Origin: an uncultured Pseudomonadota bacterium
GTDB lineage: Bacteria; Pseudomonadota; Gammaproteobacteria; Burkholderiales; SG8-41
Length of the DNA stretch: 11,981 nt
Assembly (NCBI GenBank): GCA_946885605.1
Contig: CAMPGR010000121.1
Coordinates: 1-11,981, forward strand
Direction: 5' to 3'
The position numbers were made by a program, and so were the translations under genes. Under the pieces are notes generated by a model, which searched no databases, was not told the origin of the DNA, and saw nothing but the letters and a program-made list of their open reading frames with translations. Numbering within the stretch: the stretch's first letter is position 1; every line of letters begins with the position of its first letter. Shown in pieces: positions 6,723-11,981 of the stretch.

Positions 6723-7450
6723 AGTTGAAGTCGGTTCAACGAGCCGATGCGGGGGCGATCGCCAATGCGTTGCTACGCGAAGCGCACGCGATCGCAGCCG
6801 AGGACGTGCGTCTCAACCGCATGATGGGCGAGCACGGCGCCGCGCTCCTTCATGACGGCGCGCGTGTCCTTACGCATTGCAACGCCGGCGCACTGGCAAC
6901 CGCCGGCCATGGCACGGCGCTTGGCGTCGTACGCTCGGCGGTTGAAGCCGGAAAACGGATCCGCGTGCTGGCCGATGAAACACGCCCGTTTCTACAAGGC
7001 GCACGCCTGACGGCGTGGGAGCTGCAGCGCGACGCGATTCCCGTCACGCTGATCGCGGACAATGCAGCGGGCTTCCTGATGAGCCGCGGGGAAGTCGATG
7101 CCGTGATCGTCGGCGCGGACCGCGTCGCTGCGAATGGCGACGTTGCGAACAAGGTCGGCACCTATGCCGTGGCGGTGCTCGCGCAGCGCCATAACGTGCC
7201 GTTCTACGTCGCGTGCCCGTTATCGACGATAGATCGAAGCGTCGCCTGCGGCGCCGAAATTCCGATCGAGGAGCGCAGCCCCGAAGAGGTGACGGGCTAC
7301 GGGGCGATGCGCTGGGCGCCGCCGGACATCCCGGTGCGTAATCCGGTGTTCGACGTGACGCCGGCAAATCTCGTGACCGCTCTGGTCACCGAACGAGGCG
7401 TCACCCTCGCCCCTGACCGGCGTAAAATCGAGGCGCTCTTCGACGGATAG
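6680..7450 (+). pseudogene. mtnA: mtnA remnant: S-methyl-5-thioribose-1-phosphate isomerase lacking its N-terminus
   Basis: MtnA converts methylthioribose-1-phosphate to methylthioribulose-1-phosphate in methionine salvage. Homology starts abruptly at [12 protein letters not shown] and runs intact to the normal C-terminus. The catalytic Cys is in LTHCNAG (codon 6878-6880), the catalytic Asp in [10 protein letters not shown] (codon 7118-7120), and NKVGTY and VACPLSTID are present. About 90 residues usually in front, including the RGAPAIG loop and the Arg of RPTAVNL, are missing; upstream sequence in this frame is the shadow of the aldolase gene. The frame is open from a TTG at 6581, with ATG codons at 6635 and 6713. 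A GTG at 6719 overlaps the aldolase stop as GTGA and could allow reinitiation, giving a protein of 243 residues. Without the N-terminal domain isomerase activity is unlikely, hence the pseudogene call. The frame has no internal stop, so the event may be recent or the protein may still be made. Confidence 0.85.
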
Positions 7451-7472
7451 TTTCCAGCAAGCGGGAGGCTCC

Positions 7473-8969
7473 GTGAGGGATCGGCTTCTTCGCCGTTTCG
7501 CCGGGCCGGCGGCGTTGCTCCTTCTGGCCGGTTGCCAGAGCTTCTACTTTCGTGACGCAGGGCCGGCACCCGACACGCCACTCGCCTACCCGCTTTCCGA
7601 GCTGCCGTACTCGCAGTACTGGACCGGCATCGTTTTCAATGGCGAGAAGATCGGCTTCACTCACTTTGCCGTTCGGCCGCTTGCGGGCGAGGGGCGTCGC
7701 TACGAGATCCGCTCCGAAGCGTCGTTCGTGTTGCGTTTTCTCGGCATCGAAAAAAAGATCGTGCTCAAGGCACGCGACGTCGTCGATGAAACGCTTGGGC
7801 TGCAGGAATTCGAATACGACTACCGCATCGACGGGAGCGAGCTCATCCAGTCGGGCAGGCGCGTTGGCGAAGCGTTGCACGTCAGATTGGTGAACGCCGG
7901 CAAGACCACGGAACGCACGTTCCCCGCGCCCGGGAAGATTCATCCGAGCAGCGTCATCGCCCTCTATCCTGTCGTGCACGGGCTGCGATTGGGCGCCGAA
8001 TACCGCTACCCGGTGTATGACGGGCAGACGCAGGTCGTCGCGGAGATTGGGCAGCAGGTGGCGGCTTACGAGCAGAGCCAGTTCTTCGAAGGCAACGCCT
8101 ACAAGCTCGAGACGCGGCTCCACGGCCAGAGCACGACGACATGGATCGACCGCCAGGGACGCCCGGTGTTCGAGCTTGCATTACGCGGAGTGATGATCTC
8201 CGCCCTCGAGGAGGAAGGGCGCGCGAAGCGTTACATTGCGCTCGCCGCGCTCAACAAAAAGGAGTCCCTGATCGAGTTCAGCCTCTTGCGCCCTGAAGCG
8301 CCGATCGCCGATCCCCGCCGCGCCGCGCGGATGAGGGTGGAGCTCACCGGACTGAATCAACCGGCGCCATCGGGCGCGATGCAACAGTGCAAGGCGACGA
8401 CGCGCGAGCGGCAGGTGTGCGAGATCGGGTTGCGGCCCAGGGCTGCGCCGCGAGCACCCGAATCCGCGGAAGCCGCGAAGTACCTTGCCGCTTCATTGAC
8501 CGTGCAAAGCCGGGATCCGGGCATACGCGGGGCCGCCCAGCACGCTGCGCCGGACACCCTCCCGACGATGGAGCGCATCAAAAGACTCGTTGCGTGGATC
8601 GATCAGAACATCGAAAAGGCACCGATCGACGTCTTTTCCGCGCTTGACGCGTTTCAGCAGAAAAAAGCCGAATGCCAGGGACATGCATACCTTTATACGG
8701 CGATGGCGCGTGCCATCGGCATACCGACGCGGGTCGTGAACGGTCTCGCGTACTCCGGGCAGCTGCAGGGTTTCCTGTTCCACAGCTGGGCAGAAAGCCT
8801 CGTGGAGGGGCGCTGGGTCGCGGTGGATCCGACGTTCGGACAAAGCGTCGCGGATGCAACGCACATCAAGCTGCTCGAAGGCGAATCGCTGGCGGAGCTG
8901 CTACCGCTGATCGACTGGGTGGGGAAAATCAAGCTGCGCGTGCTCGCGCTCGAGCACGCGAGCCCGTAG
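7473..8969 (+). CDS. Transglutaminase-like domain lipoprotein
   Basis: Probable periplasmic lipoprotein of 498 residues with a C-terminal transglutaminase-like (papain-fold) domain. GTG start; GGGAGG (7462-7467) is a good ribosome site. The signal peptide MRDRLLRRFAGPAALLLLAG ends in a lipobox with the lipidated Cys21. Residues 45-290 form a strand-rich region without recognisable motif, beginning YWTGIVFNGEKIGFTHF. The catalytic triad is Cys401 in AECQGHAYLYTAMARAIGIPTR, His437 in FHSWAES and Asp452 in VDPTFGQ, in the normal order. Such domains act as peptidases or amide-modifying enzymes as well as cross-linkers; the activity here is unknown. The gene starts 22 bases after the mtnA stop and is probably co-transcribed. 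It converges on the dehydrogenase gene with 8 bases between stops. Confidence 0.88.
   Translation: MRDRLLRRFAGPAALLLLAGCQSFYFRDAGPAPDTPLAYPLSELPYSQYWTGIVFNGEKIGFTHFAVRPLAGEGRRYEIRSEASFVLRFLGIEKKIVLKARDVVDETLGLQEFEYDYRIDGSELIQSGRRVGEALHVRLVNAGKTTERTFPAPGKIHPSSVIALYPVVHGLRLGAEYRYPVYDGQTQVVAEIGQQVAAYEQSQFFEGNAYKLETRLHGQSTTTWIDRQGRPVFELALRGVMISALEEEGRAKRYIALAALNKKESLIEFSLLRPEAPIADPRRAARMRVELTGLNQPAPSGAMQQCKATTRERQVCEIGLRPRAAPRAPESAEAAKYLAASLTVQSRDPGIRGAAQHAAPDTLPTMERIKRLVAWIDQNIEKAPIDVFSALDAFQQKKAECQGHAYLYTAMARAIGIPTRVVNGLAYSGQLQGFLFHSWAESLVEGRWVAVDPTFGQSVADATHIKLLEGESLAELLPLIDWVGKIKLRVLALEHASP
8942..8963. terminator. GC-rich hairpin at the end of the transglutaminase gene
   Basis: GCTCGCG (8942-8948) and CGCGAGC (8957-8963) pair perfectly over 7 bases with an 8-base loop, ending 3 bases before the stop codon, at the convergent junction with the dehydrogenase gene. 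No T-run follows on either strand, so intrinsic termination is doubtful; it may pause polymerase or protect a 3' end, or be chance in GC-rich coding DNA. Confidence 0.25.
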
Positions 8970-8977
8970 CGTGACGG

Positions 8978-9718
8978 TCAGATCGTGAGACCGCCGCTGA
9001 CCTCGATCACCGCGCCGTTGATGTAGCTCGCCTCGTCCGAGGCAAGAAACGCGAAGGTGTTGGCGACCTCTTCCGGCTTGCCGAGGCGGCCCATGGGAAT
9101 CTTCTCTTCGAGCGCGCGCAGTACCTTCTCGGGCATGGAACTGAGTATATTGGTTGCTATGAATCCCGGGCACACCGCATTGGCGCGTATGCCCTTGCGC
9201 CCCAATTCGCGCGCCCAGGTCTTCACCATCCCGATCACACCGAACTTGCTGGCTGCGTAATTGGTCTGTCCAAAATTCCCGTACAGCCCGACAATCGACG
9301 AGGCGTTGAGGATCACGCCCGCCTGCTGGCGGAGCATGGTGTCGACGACTGCCTTGGTGCAGTTGTAGACGCCCTTCAGATTGATCTCGATTACGCGGTC
9401 GAACTGGTCTTCGGTCATGTTCTTGATCTGGGCGTCGGCCACTATGCCGGCATTGTTGACCAGACAGTCCACCCTGCCCCATTTTTCCACCGTGACGTCC
9501 ACCATCTGCTGGAGCGCCTGAAAGTCCCGGACATCGGCAACGTAACCGAACGCATCCCCGCGCGTTTCCTTGCAGAGGGCAACGGTTTCCTCGATCGACT
9601 CGGGCTTGACATCGCATACCACGACCTTCGCCCCTTCCTGGGCGAATTTGAGGGCCGTCGCCTGCCCGATGCCTTGACCCGCTCCCGTAATGATGGCCAC
9701 CTTGTCTTGAAGCCGCAT
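8978..9718 (-). CDS. SDR family oxidoreductase, FabG-like (3-oxoacyl-ACP/acetoacetyl-CoA reductase type)
   Basis: Classical short-chain dehydrogenase of 246 residues, probably NADP(H)- or NAD(H)-dependent. The dinucleotide motif TGAGQGIG is at 11-18, NNAG at 88-91, and the catalytic tetrad is Asn113 (EINLKG), Ser141 (ASSIVG), Tyr154 and Lys158 (YAASK). PGFIATNI and the C-terminal INGAVIEVSGGLTI are typical of FabG/PhbB. I start at ATG 9718, giving MRLQDKVAIITGAG with AAAGGA in front; the frame stays open to a CTG-type codon at 9751, but the extra 11 residues are not family-like. Whether it serves fatty-acid, polyhydroxyalkanoate or another pathway cannot be told: no acyl-carrier or polymer-synthase gene is adjacent. 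Confidence 0.9.
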   Translation of the reverse strand: MRLQDKVAIITGAGQGIGQATALKFAQEGAKVVVCDVKPESIEETVALCKETRGDAFGYVADVRDFQALQQMVDVTVEKWGRVDCLVNNAGIVADAQIKNMTEDQFDRVIEINLKGVYNCTKAVVDTMLRQQAGVILNASSIVGLYGNFGQTNYAASKFGVIGMVKTWARELGRKGIRANAVCPGFIATNILSSMPEKVLRALEEKIPMGRLGKPEEVANTFAFLASDEASYINGAVIEVSGGLTI

Positions 9719-9769
9719 TGCGCTTCCTTTCTCTGGTTTTGTGCTCAACAAATGAAGTTGCGACGCACA

Positions 9770-9798
9770 AATTTAGCCCATTCTGGCGCATTGCACAA
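9770..9798 (-). promoter_or_regulatory. Candidate promoter of the FabG-like gene
   Basis: On the minus strand TTGTGC (9798-9793), a 17-base spacer, then TAAATT (9775-9770). Transcription would start near 9763, leaving a leader of about 45 bases. This leader contains TTTGT-GCTCA-ACAAA (9738-9752), a short inverted repeat that could be an operator. The -35 box is poor beyond TTG. Confidence 0.35.
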
Positions 9799-9911
9799 TC
9801 AGAACATACGCGCCCAGTTGAGCCGTACGGCCTATCATTTCCTAGTGGTGTTTAAATCCATACAGTCATACCCTTGAAATCGTTTTTTAAAGTCAAATGA
9901 GAGGTATGCGG
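9799..9911. other. Intergenic DNA between tadA and the FabG-like gene
   Basis: AT-richer than the genes on either side. It holds GCCGTACGGC (9822-9831), a 10-base palindrome without loop or U-run, and on the minus strand TTGACT next to an A-rich run just after tadA, without a matching -10 box at normal spacing. I see no gene, tRNA or convincing terminator here. Confidence 0.4.
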
Positions 9912-10376
<465 letters not shown>

Positions 10377-11942
10377 CTACTCCCACTCGATGGTTGCGGG
10401 CGGCTTGCTGGAGATATCGTAGACGACGCGATTGATGCCGCGCACTTCGTTGATGATGCGGTTGGCGACCTTGGAGAGCAGCGTATGGGGCAGCTCCGCC
10501 CAGTGCGCAGTCATGTAGTCCTCGGTCTGGACCGCTCGCAACGCGACGACGTATTCGTAAGTGCGGCCGTCGCCCATGACGCCGACCGACTGCACCGGAA
10601 GGAACACCGCAAATGCCTGCGCGGTTTTTTCGTACCAGCCGGAAGCGCGGAGCTCGTCGATAAAAATCGCATCGGCGCGGCGCAGCAGATCCGCGTACTC
10701 CGCTTTCACTTCACCCAGAATGCGCACACCGAGCCCCGGTCCGGGAAAAGGATGGCGGAACACCATCTCGCGCGGCAGGCCAAGGGCGATTCCCAGCTCG
10801 CGCACTTCGTCCTTGAAAAGCTCGCGCAGCGGTTCCAGCAGCCTGAGGTGCAGCGTTTCGGGCAGCCCGCCCACGTTATGGTGGGACTTGATGGTGTGGG
10901 CCTTCCTGGTCTTCGCGCCAGCGGACTCGATGACATCGGGATAGATCGTCCCCTGGGCGAGCCATTTGACGCCCGGCAGGCGCGCCGCCTCGCGCTGGAA
11001 GACTTCCACGAACTCGCGCCCGATGATGCGCCGTTTCTGCTCGGGGTCCGTTACGCCTTTCAAGTGACCGAGAAACTGCTCGCGCGCATCGACGTGAATC
11101 ACTTTTACGCCGAGATGGCGCGCGAAGGTGTCCATCACCTGCTCCGCCTCGTTGAGCCGCAGCAAGCCGTTGTCGACGAAAATGCACGTCAGCTGGCGGC
11201 CGATCGCGCGATGAATGAGCGTCGCGGCCACCGAGGAATCGACGCCGCCCGAGAGCCCCAGCACGACTTCGTCCTTGCCCACCTCGGAGCGGATCTTCCC
11301 GACCGCCTCCTCGATGTAGTCCGGCATCTTCCAGTCGCCGGACAGGCCGCAGATTTCGCGCACGAAGCGCTCGAGGATCGCTTTTCCCTGCAGGGTATGG
11401 GTGACCTCGGGGTGAAACTGCACGCCGTAGAACTTGCGTTCCTCATCGGCCATGCCGGCGATGGGCGTTGCCGCATTGCTCGCGATCACCTTGAAGCCGG
11501 GCGGCACGGCATTCACCTTGTCGCCGTGACTCATCCAGACGTCGAGCAGCCCATGCCCTTCGAGCGTCACGCGGTCCTGGATGTCGCGCAGCAACGCCGA
11601 ATGCCCGCGCGCTCGCACCTCCGCATACCCGAACTCGCGCACGGCGCCCATTTCCACACTGCCGCCGAGCTGAGCCGCCATGGTCTGCATGCCGTAGCAG
11701 ATGCCGAGCACGGGAACGCCCATTTCAAACACTGCCTGCGGCGCACGCGGCGTGCCGCCTTCCCACACCGATGCCGGACCGCCGGAGAGGATGATGCCGC
11801 GCGGATTGAAGTCGCGAATGAACTCGTCGCTCACGTCCCAAGGGTGGAGCTCGCAGTACACCTGCGCTTCGCGCACGCGGCGAGCGATCAACTGCGAATA
11901 CTGCGCGCCGAAATCGAGGATCAAAACTTTTTCGTGCAGCAT
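10377..11942 (-). CDS. guaA: GMP synthase (glutamine-hydrolysing)
   Basis: Converts XMP to GMP using ATP and glutamine, the last step of de novo GMP synthesis. Complete, 521 residues. The N-terminal class I glutamine amidotransferase domain has the nucleophile Cys82 in GICYGMQ with His177 and Glu179 in [10 protein letters not shown]. The ATP-pyrophosphatase domain has the P-loop SGGVDSS (231-237). The C-terminal dimerisation domain ends in the canonical [13 protein letters not shown] start with only a weak AAGG in front. No frame damage. guaA-tadA is a common order in Betaproteobacteria, where guaB often precedes; that position is outside this window. Confidence 0.98.
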   Translation of the reverse strand: MLHEKVLILDFGAQYSQLIARRVREAQVYCELHPWDVSDEFIRDFNPRGIILSGGPASVWEGGTPRAPQAVFEMGVPVLGICYGMQTMAAQLGGSVEMGAVREFGYAEVRARGHSALLRDIQDRVTLEGHGLLDVWMSHGDKVNAVPPGFKVIASNAATPIAGMADEERKFYGVQFHPEVTHTLQGKAILERFVREICGLSGDWKMPDYIEEAVGKIRSEVGKDEVVLGLSGGVDSSVAATLIHRAIGRQLTCIFVDNGLLRLNEAEQVMDTFARHLGVKVIHVDAREQFLGHLKGVTDPEQKRRIIGREFVEVFQREAARLPGVKWLAQGTIYPDVIESAGAKTRKAHTIKSHHNVGGLPETLHLRLLEPLRELFKDEVRELGIALGLPREMVFRHPFPGPGLGVRILGEVKAEYADLLRRADAIFIDELRASGWYEKTAQAFAVFLPVQSVGVMGDGRTYEYVVALRAVQTEDYMTAHWAELPHTLLSKVANRIINEVRGINRVVYDISSKPPATIEWE

Positions 11943-11952
11943 GCCTTGGATA

Positions 11953-11981
11953 GGTCAGCGGTGAACGGCTAGCGGTGAACG
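11953..11981. repeat. Heptamer-periodic tandem repeat upstream of guaA
   Basis: AGCGGTGAACG occurs at 11957-11967 and again at 11971-11981, a 14-base period. Read on the minus strand it is a row of 7-base units GTTCACC, GCTAGCC, GTTCACC, GCTGACC, ending 10 bases before the guaA start. It continues to the window edge, so the full length is unknown. Confidence 0.55.

Noticed and set aside
9719..9751. Longer N-terminus of the FabG-like protein
   Set aside because: The extra 11 residues depend on a non-ATG start and are not typical of the family; the ATG at 9718 has a ribosome site and starts exactly at the conserved first strand.
9822..9831. GCCGTACGGC as a terminator for tadA
   Set aside because: A loopless palindrome without a U-run on the minus strand; not a plausible intrinsic terminator.

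Overview
The window is a gene-dense stretch of a GC-rich bacterial chromosome, most likely from a betaproteobacterium, possibly an uncultivated lineage. This rests on the guaA-tadA order, the ygfZ / DUF4936 / NRDE-protein trio (DUF4936 is, from memory, mainly a betaproteobacterial family), and housekeeping proteins of proteobacterial type. No tRNA, rRNA, CRISPR array, transposase or phage gene was seen.

Layout. (1) 1-1910, minus strand: the first 636 residues of a type I secretion ABC exporter with a degenerate C39-like N-terminus; its end lies outside the window. Its DNA is visibly less GC-rich than the rest. (2) 1911-2143: AT-rich intergenic DNA with a plausible sigma70 promoter for the exporter. 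(3) 2144-3175, minus: poxvirus-like topoisomerase IB. (4) 3299-5404, plus: ygfZ, a DUF4936 protein and an NRDE/TANGO2-family protein. (5) 5401-5835, minus: a YjcF-like GNAT acetyltransferase whose stop codon overlaps that of the NRDE gene. (6) 5907-8969, plus: a class II aldolase, an mtnA remnant and a transglutaminase-like lipoprotein. (7) 8978-9718, minus: a FabG-like short-chain dehydrogenase. (8) 9912-11942, minus: guaA followed by tadA.

The most unusual feature is at about 6675-6722. Aldolase homology stops near its residue 257 and, out of frame, MtnA homology begins abruptly inside the conserved block before NLFWAL. About the first 90 residues of MtnA and, probably, the C-terminal part of the aldolase are missing. 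This looks like one deletion that joined two genes, or a misassembly. The aldolase catalytic domain is intact. The MtnA remnant keeps its catalytic Cys and Asp but lacks the N-terminal substrate-binding part.

Functional threads: YgfZ (Fe-S enzyme maintenance) and the NRDE protein (family linked to heme handling) suggest a small cofactor-homeostasis operon. MtnA plus a class II aldolase recalls the methylthioadenosine-to-DHAP salvage branch, but here the locus appears broken. guaA-tadA is a normal housekeeping pair. I did not find a convincing new multi-gene system; the best leads are the aldolase/mtnA junction, a palindrome between the GNAT and aldolase genes, and a heptamer-periodic repeat in front of guaA.
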